Assembly (NCBI GenBank): GCA_003993805.1
Contig: RSEF01000002.1
Location: 69,855,120 to 69,919,119 of the forward strand
Reading direction: 5' to 3'
DNA: 64,000 bases
Source: Himantopus leucocephalus
Taxonomy: Eukaryota; Chordata; Aves; Charadriiformes; Recurvirostridae
The notes under the pieces were generated by a model that saw only the letters and a list, made by a program, of their open reading frames with translations, searched no databases and was not told where the DNA came from. How positions within the stretch are numbered: the first letter of the stretch is position 1; every line of letters begins with the position of its first letter. Made by a program: the position numbers and the translations under genes. Below, piece by piece: positions 11,301 to 21,900 of this stretch.

Positions 11301-14300
11301 GGGGGTCGCGAACCTTTGCATTTTGGGGGGGAGGAGGAACGGTTCATATGCGTGGGTTTAATTTGGGCTTTGCGTGCCTCTCTTTCTCCATTAAATCTTT
11401 ACTGAAGAGCAAAGGCAGGCAAGGCAGTCCGTGCTGGTGCTGGTGTGCCCAGCAGCCTCCCTACATTTTTTAGGCTACAGAGACATCTGGTGGCATTTTT
11501 CCAGCCTCTACATGCAGCGCATCCATCCCTACTCAGAGGTCACGGCAACCCTTTCTCTGATGCCTGAACCAAGACTTTTTCCACTGCAATCTTATCTCCT
11601 ATTATCTTATTAAAAAAAAAAACCAAACCATCAGCACCTCTCTTTTTAAATTCTCTAAGTAGCAAGGAAACATCTGAGCAAATGTGCAGAGTGTGTCCCC
11701 ATATCCCAGCTGTGTAAAAGGAAGTCCATGAGATGCTCAGTAAGGTCATCATTCTGCCTCTTGCTCTATTCAAACTAACCTCTTTTCCCCCCAAACCTAA
11801 TTAAAATTACAAAAATGCCACTTTGTTTGCCACCTCCTGTGAATTACTTGGCAGTCTCTCACTAGACGGATCATTTCGCAGCTCAAGCTCCTATGATAAT
11901 CCACCACTAATTCATGCCAAGTGTCCTCCAGGTGATACCACAGCCCAAGGTAAATGCTAGGGGTTTTACCTAATTAATTCCACACAAGCTGAGAGGGATC
12001 GAAGCGAATGCTGTTGGTGGCAGCAATCCACTTGTGTAGGGACCATCCTCTTCTTTAATCAGCGACAAAATATTTTCCGCCCACGTTTCGTTTGCATTTC
12101 ATTTCCCTTCCGCCACGCTGACGAGCGAGCTGCAGCGCACCGGCTCCCCCAGCTCCCCACCACCAACGGGAGGAGGAAAGGGAGGTGGTCTTTTCCTGCT
12201 CCCATGTTTGCTATTAATGGCTTTACCAAAATTCAAAAAGCAAATCATGACTCGTGCGGGCACCGGTAGAAATGCTGCTGAATCTATTTGCATAAAAAGG
12301 GTCTCGTTGCCATGCTGGCTGCTGGGGGTTACTGAAGCAAGAATTTTGCTGGGAAACGGGGACCTGCAGGCTGGCAGCATCATTCCGCCTCTCTGCATAA
12401 AGCTACCCATTAAGAAAATTAAACAACAAAGGGAATGTGAGTTTATGTTTATTGTCACATATACATTAGCTGGCGGCAATGTCTGTGACAGGCTTTTCCA
12501 GAAATCGGCTGGGGGGGGCTAAGTCTGTTGCTTTCCATCACCTCCATAGCAATGAGAGGAAATGCTACCCCCAGGGGCTGGTACTGTCCAACACCCTCAT
12601 TAACGACCTGAACACTGGGACAGAGCACGTGCTCAGCAAGTTTGCAGATGATACAAAGCTGGGAGAAGTGGCTGATACACCAGAGGGTCGTGCTGCCATC
12701 CAGAGGGACCTCGACCAGCTGGGGACATGGGCTGACAGAAGCCTCATCAAGTTCAACAACGGGAAGTGCCAAGTCCTGCCCCTGGGGAAGAATAACCCCA
12801 GGCACCAGAACAGGCTGGGGCCAACCTGCTGGAAAGGCCCTGGTGTCCTGGTGGACACCAAGTTGACCATGAGCCAGTGATGAGCCCCTGTGACAAAGAA
12901 GGCCAACAGCCTTCTGGGCTGCACTAAGCAGAGCATCTCCAGCAGGCTGAGGGAGGTGATCCCTCCCCTCTGCTCAGCACTGGTGAGACACACCTGGAGT
13001 GCTGGGTTCAATGCTGGGCTCCCCAATACAAGAGACACATGGATATACTGGAGAGAGAGTCCAGTGAAGGGCCACAAAGATGATTAAAGATTTGGAGCAT
13101 CTGACATATGAGGAGAGGCTGAGAGAACTGGGACTGTTCAGCCTGGAGGAGACAAGGATCAGGGGCATGTTACCAATATGTACCTGATTGCCAAGGGGAT
13201 AAAGAAGCTGAAGCCAGACTCTTCTCAGTGGCCTCCAGAGGCCAGACAAGAGGCCATGGGCACAAACTGAGATTCAGAAAATTCCATTTAAACATAAGAA
13301 AGTCCTTTTTTTACTGTAGGGGTGGTTGAACACTGAGATGGGCTGCCCAGAAAGGGTGGGGAGTCTCCATCCTTGGAGATACTCAAAATGCAACTGAACA
13401 CAGCCCTGAGCAACGAGCTCTACTTGCCTTTTTTTTGTGAGTTTAATTGAAAGTTATTCTAGTTCCCAAAAGCTTGGAAACACTTGGTCTAAAGAGGTTG
13501 CAATTTTCCCACATGTATTCTCTAGTCAATTGAATGATTCCAGTCAATTGAAGTTTCTCCTAGCCTGGAGCTTTTTGGTAAGAATAGTGGTGGTGATCCA
13601 GTGGATATTAAAATGGGATAAGTTTGATTGAAGATACCACTGAGCTGATACATTTCTGTTCTGTGACCAGAGGAATTACAAGAAATAGGTAGAATAATTA
13701 GGCCTCCAAAATTTAAGTGCTCTTCAGCAAATATTTTTTTTTCAGTGATCTAAAAACAAGGTGGAAGAAGGAGGAGGAACAATTTTCTTGGTCCTAGCTG
13801 GCTGGGTTTTAGCTGCAGTTTTGAAAACTGCTACAACATTACATGATAGTGCCACTAAACAAAGCCAATTCACCCATGCTGTAGTACTGGCACCCAACTA
13901 AACAATTAAAACTTAATTTTATCATGTACACGCAAGAGCAAGCAGTTGTTAAGTTAACNGCTAAACAAAGCCAATTCACCCATGCTGTAGTACTAGCACC
14001 CAACTAAACAATTAAAACAATTTTATCATGTACACGCAAGAGCAAGCAGTTGTTAAGTTAACTCATATTCTCTACTCTCATTAAATACCTTTCCTCATCA
14101 AACTTTTCCCAGACTAAGGTGATACGTTGGCTCGCAGGNTTTCCCATAAAAGCAACTTTTTATTTCAAACAAAATGGTTCAGGTCCAAAACTGATGTCAG
14201 TTTAAAGGTGGAATGTATTAACATTAATTTATTTTCTTCTGAAGGTGGGATGATTGTAAAAATGGTTTTGTTTAAAATTATACCGGGAATAATGGCCAAA

Positions 14301-17300
14301 TTGAAATTTCTGACTGCTAAAGAGATCTAGAAAATATATACAGCCAGAAGGAATTTATTTGCTGAAGCAAAATATCTAGAATTCTGGCAATGCTCGATAG
14401 CCAACATATAATGAATCACAACTGAGCTGAAACCACTTAATCGGTGTATTTTTCAGCACAAAAGCACTTTCACATTTGATTAGTGCTGAAGGTGCGTCCA
14501 TATGGTTCCTATACAGTGTCACGTAGAGGTACCAATGTTAAATTTGAAAAAAACAGACATAAATTGTGGGCACATGTGAGTGAATTCTGACTGTGCTTTA
14601 GAGGAGAAAAAGGAAGAAGAAAAGAAAAACCAAAACCCAGCCCCAAAACAACAGCACAGGAACGGCATGTGACACATGAGCCAGCTGGAAAAGCCCTCTG
14701 ACTCAGTCACTGCCTCTTTATTGTTTTTTTTTTAGCTAAGGGCATCCAGCGCTAGCTCATGTCAGGCAAAAGAATTGTTTTGGTCATGAAATCATTTCCA
14801 CTGCTCCCTTCTTGTCTAAATCATCAATGTGTTGGAACTACTTGGGGCTGAATAGATGCCTGAGGAGCAGTTCACTGCATTTCTTCAGGTATGTTAGAAA
14901 TTNNNNNNNNNNNNNNNNNNNNNNNNNNNNNNNNNNNNNNNNNNNNNNNNNNNNNNNNNNNNNNNNNNNNNNNNNNNNNNNNNNNNNNNNNNNNNNNNNN
15001 NNGTACCAGGCTGGAAGAGGACTTGGTGCTCTACCTCCTCCCCAGTGTGCTAGGCCTGCCTACCTCAAGTATTTCTAACTAAAAACCATTTTGTCTGAGC
15101 TGACTGACTGTGGTCCTGATTCTGCGCAGAACTACTTACACGTGTGACTTCATGCATGCAAATAATCTAATTAGCTCCAAGGCTACCGAGCGCACGACAG
15201 GTCAAACGCATGCACGTCTTTTTGCTGTGCAAGGCATTAGCAGAAATGAAGGAACTGTTGAGTGCAATCCTTACACCCAGTTGGATTTTGACACCACAAT
15301 ATTAACTCCTTTAAACAATTATTTCTCCATACAGAACTGAAAAAGCAAGTACTTTTAAATAATATCTTTTTTTTTTAAGCAGATCATAACAAACTATCTA
15401 AAAGTACCCCTTAATTGGTCAGAGCATGCAGAGGTGCCAGCGAGATGAAGGAGCATTTTTGACGAGCGTTTACCCTGCACAAACAGCTGCACGTGCAGCA
15501 CCGTAATGTTGTCGCCATCATTTTTTTAAAGCAGCAGAAGCAAAGGTTAATTGCTCGCATTTACTGCACAGTTCAAAGTGACCTCATACAAAAGATTTAG
15601 CCTAACAGCTGCTTGAACTTTACAGTCTGAAATTTCATACCATTTGTTGGAATTACCTTTTAATTAGCCCTTTGGGGGTACACATAGAATTTATTGATTA
15701 ATCCTTCAGTAGTTGTTTTTTAAATAACAGATTAATTCTCTATGTTGGGTACCCCAGTCACGCTCCGCCATTCCCCCACCCTCCTTTTGCAGTGTTGGGT
15801 GGGGACAGCAGCACACAGCCAAAGTCAGGAGAGAGGAGGGGAGGGGAGGGGAGGGGAGGGGAGAGGAGAGGAGAGGAGAGGAGAGGAGAGGAGAGGAGAG
15901 GAGAGGAGAGGAGAGGAGAGGAGAGGAAAGAGGTTATTTCAGTTGGAAGNAGCTGCTGTCTATTTAGCGAGCCCCACAAGTAGAAGTATTCCTTTTTCAG
16001 CGCAAAACACTGAGCCTAAATTAATTTTTCCTGCCAAGAATCAGGCTTTTTAGCTTTGGTGCTGTGTTTTTCCTAATATGGTTGTGACTGTGGCTTGGGC
16101 TGGCATAACCAAGAGTGGCGTTTACTGCCTGTCCCCACTTCCCACCTCTCTCCTGCGGTGAGTAACCAGAAGACTGCAATACCATGGCTGGTGCCATCAG
16201 CCCCTGAGGATGGTAGCAAGAGGTGAAGATTGTTAGATTTGCTAGATTTTGTTACTTCTTGTAGTTTTGGCAGTGCCAGCAGAGAAAAAAGCACAAGGTC
16301 CTATCGTGATGGGCAGTCTTTTCCTGAGTGAAACGGCTGAAGCAGGAAGAGCAAGAAGACCATGGAAGGAGAGGAGATCGGCGGGACAGGGCAGGGGACA
16401 TGCAGTGCCAGTCTCGACTGTGGCAGCCTGACTGCTGCAAAGGGAAGCAGCAGTAGTGACGGCTGCCAAGGAAGGAGCACACACAAAAGGCATCATCAAA
16501 TACCACTCTTCCCTGCATGTGCAGTCATTTTATGCCCAGGTGGAACTGTAAAGAGCTATGAGACAACACAGAATTGGGTTTACAGGGTTTCCTTACACTC
16601 TTTCATCAGGGCAATGGCTTTTGGCTCCTGTTTGCTGCGTGGCCGTCCCAGCTGCCACTGAACTCAGAAGGACATGCTTCTGGAGGATCCCCACACTTCA
16701 GCCTGCTGAAACTGTTTTCATTTTCTTTGGCTTCCAGCACTGGCTTAGGGGAGAATTTTTGAGGTTCCAGTCAACCTCTCTGTTTATTCCTCCCCGCCCT
16801 TTACCACTTCTATTCAACTCCTCCAGGTCCACCAGACTGCATGGTCTGCCTGAAATGAGCTCCCTGCCCTGCCTTGGCTCTGTGGGAAACAGGGCGCCTT
16901 ACATAATCAGCACGTATCTGTATGGAAAATACACGTCCTTATCCAATTTTTCAAGCAGAAAGCAAAAAAGTGTAAGCTGACACCTATCCCTGCTCCCATA
17001 GTAATGTTCAACCAAATGCATTATTCTCAAATGCATTATTGTCTACTTTCTGGCTCCCACCCAGGCTTAGTTCAGCATTTTGGAAATAGAAGGATCCTAT
17101 AGATGCTGCAGTTACTGATGGGCTGGTAGCCAGATGTTCGAAACAGCTCTTTCAGAGTTAGGTACCTTTGGGTTGCAGTTGTCATCTAGTCAGTAGGCAG
17201 ATGCTCGTTGTTGTACTAGCACTGAAACTCAGATGCATTGCAAGTTGCAACCACAGAAGCCCTGTCTAATAGCACTGTTTGTTGGTTGACTGTAGGGAAT

Positions 17301-18733
17301 AATTTTAAAACTGACCAAACCGCTGGGGAAGCCAAGGCCGTGGCTTTATGTTCTGGCAGAGATGAATTAACAGTTTCGCCCACCAAAAATAGGGTTTTTT
17401 CCCTTCCCTTCCACTGCTCTCCCATCACATGGGAAAGTAATTCAACTTTGTAACCCACAAAATCTTTATTCACAGATAGATTTTCCACTATTACAACAAG
17501 CAACGGAGAGCTGACTTAACAGGCAACCAGAGGACCACCAGGACTGGCCCATGGTAAGCGGCAGGAGTATATGGCTGGGAGTGGTGAATGGGGGAGAACA
17601 AAACCTTCCTTTTTTTCCCTGTTAATTTGGCTCACACCATAAGCTGAAACTATGCACTGAGATGCAAATACATAGTGCCATACAGCAAGTCAAAAGCCAC
17701 TTCTTCAACCACTGGGCAACTCTGCCTCTCTTTCTATGACAAATTTAATCTTGAAAGTGTTGAGCAGGAATTTTCTGCTCATTAGCCAATTGATCCTTGT
17801 AGCCCCTTCTGCAAATAGGTGGTCAGCAGGCCTCTCCTGCTTTGGAGATGGGAATTCTGAATCAGGGCAGTCAAGATGTGACTTTTACTTTGTCACTGTG
17901 AAGAGATAACTCAGAATTTCCAGCTCTCCACCTGCCTTCTGCATACCCTGCCCTTAAACCCACCCCCACTAGCCAAATCTTCCTAAAGAATAGCAAGTAC
18001 TTGTTTAGTTCTTCTATTTCAAAGAAAAAATCAGCCCCTGTTTGGGGGGAGATTAACCGAGGGACAACATTATTGATGTTGCAAGGTTTAAATACCATTT
18101 TTTGCTCTGAAGAAAAATCCTGCGAAGACTCCTCTTTGGAGTAGTATTTGGCAAGCTGTGCATGGGGCATCACCTGAATTCTGATCCTTGGAAACCAGCA
18201 TTAGTTAGATAGAAAAGCAGGCCAAGAGCAATTCAAGGATCACGCTCAAATAGACTGTCTACAATGACACAGAAAACGCCTGTTCTCCATGATCAGCTCA
18301 AATGCTTTCATTGCTGCCTTATCTCTGCTGCACTGACAGGAGGATGCCTCTTCATAAAATAACCCATTTTTTACAAGACAAGCCAGTATCGGGTAGGAAA
18401 GCAAAGCAGACTGCTCAAGTAACTTAGGCTTTTTTCTTACTTTATACCAAGATGCTGTCTGGTAGGTGATTGAGGAGTCCCGAAGAACTTCACAGGGCAG
18501 CAACACTTCTTCAGTACACCTCACAGAAATGTCTGGGACCACCACAGAAGTCCCATGGATCAAGCACCAAACTGCAAAGCACAGGTACACATCACCTTTA
18601 AAAGAGGTAATCCTTCCTGTCTTCCCAAAACATATCCCCACAAAATAAATGTGAAAGACCAGAAAGAAAAACGCAAGGCTCCCCACTTACCATTGCACAG
18701 GATGATGAGAAGAGCGTAGACTACCAAAGACAT
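8278..18733 (-). CDS. CD83: CD83 antigen, exons 1-4 (tail exon unresolved)
   Basis: CD83 is a type I membrane glycoprotein of the Ig superfamily, a marker of mature dendritic cells and activated lymphocytes that stabilises surface MHC II and CD86. Four minus-strand exons join with consistent phases: 18691-18733, 18441-18571, 8495-8711 and 8278-8381 (43+131+217+104 nt = 165 codons). The predicted protein has a hydrophobic signal (residues 1-21), a V-type Ig domain (about 24-130) with Cys33, Cys41 and Cys110, Trp56 after strand C, the SGTYKC motif (105-110), sequons at Asn89, Asn99 and Asn120, a short charged stalk with Cys132, and one transmembrane segment (about 146-164) rich in Leu/Ile/Phe. 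The [10 protein letters not shown] end matches the human FYLTLIIFTC. Human CD83 is 205 residues, so about 40 tail residues are missing here. Family assignment is by recognition of conserved motifs; no search was run. Confidence 0.93.
8495..8711 (-). CDS. CD83: CD83 exon 3 (C-terminal half of Ig V domain)
   Basis: The acceptor TTTTCCAG (to 8712) is followed by 217 nt in phase 0, beginning MAGDGEG and encoding strands C'-[14 protein letters not shown], the sequons NDT and NVT, SGTYKC, a third sequon NLS, and the end VTLRVTG, closely like human VILRVTG. The donor is the weaker GTACAG (from 8494). The position of human Cys100 (TTSCNSGTY) is His103 here (VTSHNSGTY). Confidence 0.92.
9050..9440. 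other. GC-rich patch in CD83 intron 2
   Basis: Unlike its AT-rich neighbours, this stretch is GC-rich with several CpGs (e.g. GCAGCGCGCCGG near 9270) and carries open frames on both strands (up to 137 codons, minus, 9055-9468). No protein family is recognisable; the frames follow from base composition. It could be an intronic regulatory element. Confidence 0.35.
10781..10828. repeat. poly-T tract interrupted by a single N
   Basis: T-rich run with an N at 10811, in CD83 intron 2. On the minus strand it is a poly-A run; no retroposed sequence is recognised next to it. Confidence 0.8.
10966..11267. repeat. 150-bp direct duplication around a single N (likely assembly artefact)
   Basis: Copy 1 (10966-11115) and copy 2 (11118-11267) are both 150 bp and differ at about three positions, separated by N 11116 and one T. 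This pattern fits two overlapping contig or haplotype ends placed side by side without merging. Confidence 0.85.
12570..13430 (+). mobile_element. CR1 LINE fragment in CD83 intron 2
   Basis: Sense CR1 ORF2 end and 3' region: [19 protein letters not shown] and [14 protein letters not shown], then [18 protein letters not shown], then non-coding landmarks GAGGAGAGGCTGAGAGAACT, GGACTGTTCAGCCTGGAGGA and GGGCTGCCCAGAAAGGGTGG, ending GCCCTGAGCAACGAGCTC. It is 5'-truncated, has stops and lacks the final CR1 3' end. It is antisense to CD83. Confidence 0.9.
13855..14062. repeat. ~103-bp direct duplication around a single N (likely assembly artefact)
   Basis: Copy 1 (13855-13958) and copy 2 (13961-14062) flank N 13959. 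They differ by one substitution (GTACTGGC/GTACTAGC) and a 2-bp indel, as two alleles would. Confidence 0.85.
14699..14705. promoter_or_regulatory. AP-1 consensus in CD83 intron 2
   Basis: TGACTCA is a perfect AP-1 heptamer. A single short match in a long intron; weak on its own. Confidence 0.2.
14903..15002. other. 100-N assembly gap (CD83 intron 2)
   Basis: Exactly 100 Ns, the usual placeholder for a gap of unknown size, so the intron length is uncertain. Confidence 0.97.
15827..15933. repeat. 107-bp pure purine tract, (GGGGA)n then (GAGAG)n
   Basis: Only A and G occur on the plus strand from 15827 to 15933: a GGGGA block followed by about a dozen GAGAG units. CD83 is transcribed in the other direction, so its RNA would carry the pyrimidine (CCTCT)n strand. 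An N at 15950 lies just past it, as expected of a hard-to-sequence repeat. Confidence 0.95.
16000..18440. other. 5' part of CD83 intron 2, nothing further recognised
   Basis: Open frames at 16073-16980 and 17216-17503 overlap one another on both strands and show no domain, exon junction pattern or family motif. They are treated as chance frames. Confidence 0.4.
18441..18571 (-). CDS. CD83: CD83 exon 2 (N-terminal half of Ig V domain)
   Basis: The acceptor (TTTGCAG, 18578-18572) and donor (GTAAGA from 18440) bound 131 nt. The exon finishes the signal peptide (residues 15-21) and encodes strands A-C of the Ig domain, with VRC (Cys33), LLPC (Cys41) and the SWYK motif (55-58). It ends in phase 0. 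The reading frame also runs open into both introns, so the uninterrupted frame is longer (18246-18686) than the exon. Confidence 0.9.
18691..18733 (-). CDS. CD83: CD83 exon 1 (start codon and signal peptide)
   Basis: ATG at 18733-18731 opens a hydrophobic stretch [14 protein letters not shown] and ends in a strong donor (GTAAGT, 18690-18685) after the first base of a codon. Intron 1 is only 119 bp (18572-18690). The start was chosen because it is the only Met that gives a signal peptide in frame with exon 2 and it sits about 115 bp from two NF-kB sites. The 5' UTR limit cannot be seen. Confidence 0.88.
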
Positions 18734-18847
18734 GGCTTTTACTGCTTCAAATCACAGAGCAGCTACAGCGTGCCTCTTTGCAGGACGGACTGTGAGAGCA
18801 GAGTGAAACTGCTACTGCTTCTAGAGTGATATTTCTGGAGGCAGACT

Positions 18848-18857
18848 GGGGAATCCC
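18848..18857. promoter_or_regulatory. NF-kB consensus site upstream of CD83
   Basis: GGGGAATCCC fits GGGRNNYYCC exactly and lies 115 bp 5' of the CD83 ATG. Human and mouse CD83 are known NF-kB targets, so site and gene agree. Confidence 0.7.
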
Positions 18858-18889
18858 CCAGACGGCTTATCTTGAAGCTCCCCGTCACA

Positions 18890-18900
18890 GGGAAAATCCC
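18890..18900. promoter_or_regulatory. second NF-kB consensus site upstream of CD83
   Basis: GGGAAAATCCC (minus strand GGGATTTTCCC) fits the NF-kB consensus exactly. It lies 42 bp, about four helical turns, from the first site and 157 bp from the ATG. Confidence 0.7.
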
Positions 18901-18954
18901 TACGTGTAGAAGACAGAGCTCCTCCCATTAAATCTGTTAGGTCACTCCCATTTC

Positions 18955-21900
18955 TGCAACTGCCTGCACTGGTAGCACTGCACCTCCCTTTTTTTCTTCT
19001 TTTTTTTTCCCCTGTCTGTGTTGATTTGAGCAGAAATAAGACCTATCGTGGGGGGCTGTGTATTGGTGTGAAGGACATCAAAATCAGCACTGAAAGAATC
19101 TTTCTCTTGAGTAACAAAACCACAGGGGAAAGGGCATGTCAGCCTCCCAAAATCCCCTCTCAGCCTTCTCTCTGCAGCTCTAACAGAACAGTGTCTGTGC
19201 AAAGGTTGGTCATATGAAGCGACATTTCTGAAACCACATTTAAGCCCTCAGGTCGTATAACCATGAGGACACTGTGACTTGGATCTGAGGGTTAAGCAGG
19301 AATTTACAGCATGACTGAGCAATACAAACTATATTACTGTCCTGTTACACGTGTAACTCCCCATGTAAGCACTCATGATGTAGAAGCAGCATCTCTTGTT
19401 AGTGTATTTTGTCATTTTCAAGACAAGCAGGGGCAGCTGGAGTGACATAATTCTACCTAATTATATGTTGGAAAATTTCCTCATGAAAAAAGAATCAAGG
19501 CAGCTCCCAGAAAAGGAATCATTTGGACATCCCCCCTAGATACCTGAAAAAGAAAAAAAAAAAAAAAAAAAAAAATCCTCTTCTTGTGATCTGTAAGAGC
19601 TGTTTCCCCCTGGAGAATTTTTGAGGAAGTCTGAGGCTGATCGCAGAAGCATTTACAAATCATGAAACTCTGAAAGTTGCTGACATGTTATTTTTGGAAA
19701 ACAGTTCTGGCTGCCGTCTTTAGGCTACTGAGATCATGGTGGAGAGAAGCCATTTAGGAGGGCCTTTTTTGAGTTTTGATGGGTGAAGAGTGTATGGTCA
19801 GCCCCTTTTGAAAAACAGGTTCCTGGAAGCCACATTGGGCTGGGCATCCTAAAGCCAAATAACTGCTAGAAAGCTTTGTGAGGAGAAGTCAGTTAGACAA
19901 GTCCTCGGCATGCAAAAGTCCAACTCAGATGGGTAAATGCCGTGGGTGGGTAACACTTTCAGAAACTCCAATCTGTTCTGTGAGGGAAGTCAGACAGCAA
20001 TTTCGCCAGAGGCCTTGCTGTTGAAATAGCCTACTTATATTTAAAGATTTTTGCTTCTATCTTCATTGACCGGCAGGCATAGTAAATGTAACAAGCTCTA
20101 AGCTTTCTTTTTCTCTTTGTGTTTTCCAGTTTCAAGGACCTCAATCCATTACTCAGAAGGTACAAGTATAGTGTAAATCCCAGTGGATCTTTCTAGAGGG
20201 AGAGATAATGCTGAACTCTCACTTCTTTCTCCTGTGTGAAATAATAGAGCCCTTGAGAAGGCAGAAGGGGGGGCTGGGTTTGCTGAAGGAAATCTTGGAG
20301 AGAAGAGGGCTCCAGTTAATATATTTCACATCTGTTCTTCACTAAAATGACGACTCTCCTGCCCCCATGAGTCAGTCACACATCAAGCCCACCTCCAAGA
20401 AGGGCACTCAGCTTTCACTCAAGTGCCTCTTTCTGTGAGTCCTGCAAAGCTACATATTTACCCTTCACAAACCAATCCAGAGGCTAAAACCTTCTCTACC
20501 TCCCCTTTCATCGTGGGGAAACCTCCAGTGAGCAAACCACAGTAAGCTGCTGCCCCTGCTGTGGGTCAGCCCACAGCAATCTTTCCCAAAACGGCCTGAC
20601 CAGATGTAGTCTGGAGGGGCTGTGGCATGCCTAAGGCTGAGGTCACAAGTTTGCCCACACAGAAGTGCACTGAAAGTAAGCATAAAGGGTCAGGCTTCAG
20701 TTTGATCTGGGAAATGTACATGCCACACACGCTTGCCAAGGTGATGTTAAACAACATTCTTCCTCCATTAGTTAAAATACAGGAGCTGGGACTCTTAAAA
20801 ACACACAGTTTTTCCCTCTAGGACAGGCATAGCTTCAAGCAAAACAGTCCTTTTCCTCCAGAAGTATTTGCAAGCTCAGCTGCTCTTCCACAGCACAGTA
20901 TGTGAAGCAAGAGAGCAAGATATGAAAAACAAAAACTGAAACTCCCTTTGCTGGGTGAGGAGAAATCATTTGGTTTCTAAACTTTCCCTGGCTGGGATTT
21001 TTTCTTTAGGGAAACTTTGAACCGGGCTGTACTTTCCGTCCTAACTTTTAATGCCCTTTGTATCGTTTCAAGGAGCAAGCCTATTATCTCCAGAGCCCTG
21101 GAACCTTCTTCGAGTTTCACTCCAGTCCTGAGCAGTGGGAGCAATGGGAGCTCAGCAGGAGGGGTTCAGGTGTGGGAGTGAGGAGGCAGTGATAGCCAGT
21201 CAGCCTTCTCCGTGAGAAACAGATCCACATCTTTGCAGGGCCCTCAGGAACCGCAGAAGCTGCACGGTTATGTGAATAAGTGGAAGTTTATCGTTAAACG
21301 CATTGTTCTGTGGACCTAATGAGACCTGCTTCCCTACAGGTGTGTCCTATTACCTCTTCATCTCCTTCCCTCACCCTTACCACTCACTACACCAACAGGA
21401 AGCCCTCGATTTCACTGAGCAAGAAGCACCATCTGCTCTGGTGAGCCCAGAGCTGCACATGTGATGACTGACATTAGCAAGCGGCATGTAAAATGGCTGC
21501 ATTCTGCCTACCTTTCCCTTAGCAAGGGCACTTATTTGGATCTCCGTCTTTGACCCAGCTGCTGATTTTCATGAATTTCATAGCCGCTTAGTTCTCTTTG
21601 AGGCCCGATCCTTCTGTCAATTTGATAGAAAGCAGGTTCAGAACATACTGGCTGATAGACAGCCAGATGGCATGATCACAGACATTTCATTCTCTGTGGG
21701 AAATGAGGCTAGAAGCACAAGGATGTGGGATGGATTCATGGGATAAGGTTAAAAAGTCAAGACTGTATATTTTTTTCAGTGTTGATAGAACCTTGAGAAT
21801 GCTGTTCGTAGAATCGTATCTTTTTCCCTTGAACCGGGTAGGTACTGGCTCCCTCAGATACTTGGATAGTGTGTTTTTCTTATTTTTTACTCCAGTGAGT

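Noticed and set aside
12565..13077. 170-codon minus-strand frame
   Set aside because: It is the antisense shadow of the CR1 copy at 12570-13430.
15742..16053. 103-codon frame with repeated GEERR/GRGEE units
   Set aside because: Translation of the purine pentamer repeat; low complexity and interrupted by an N.
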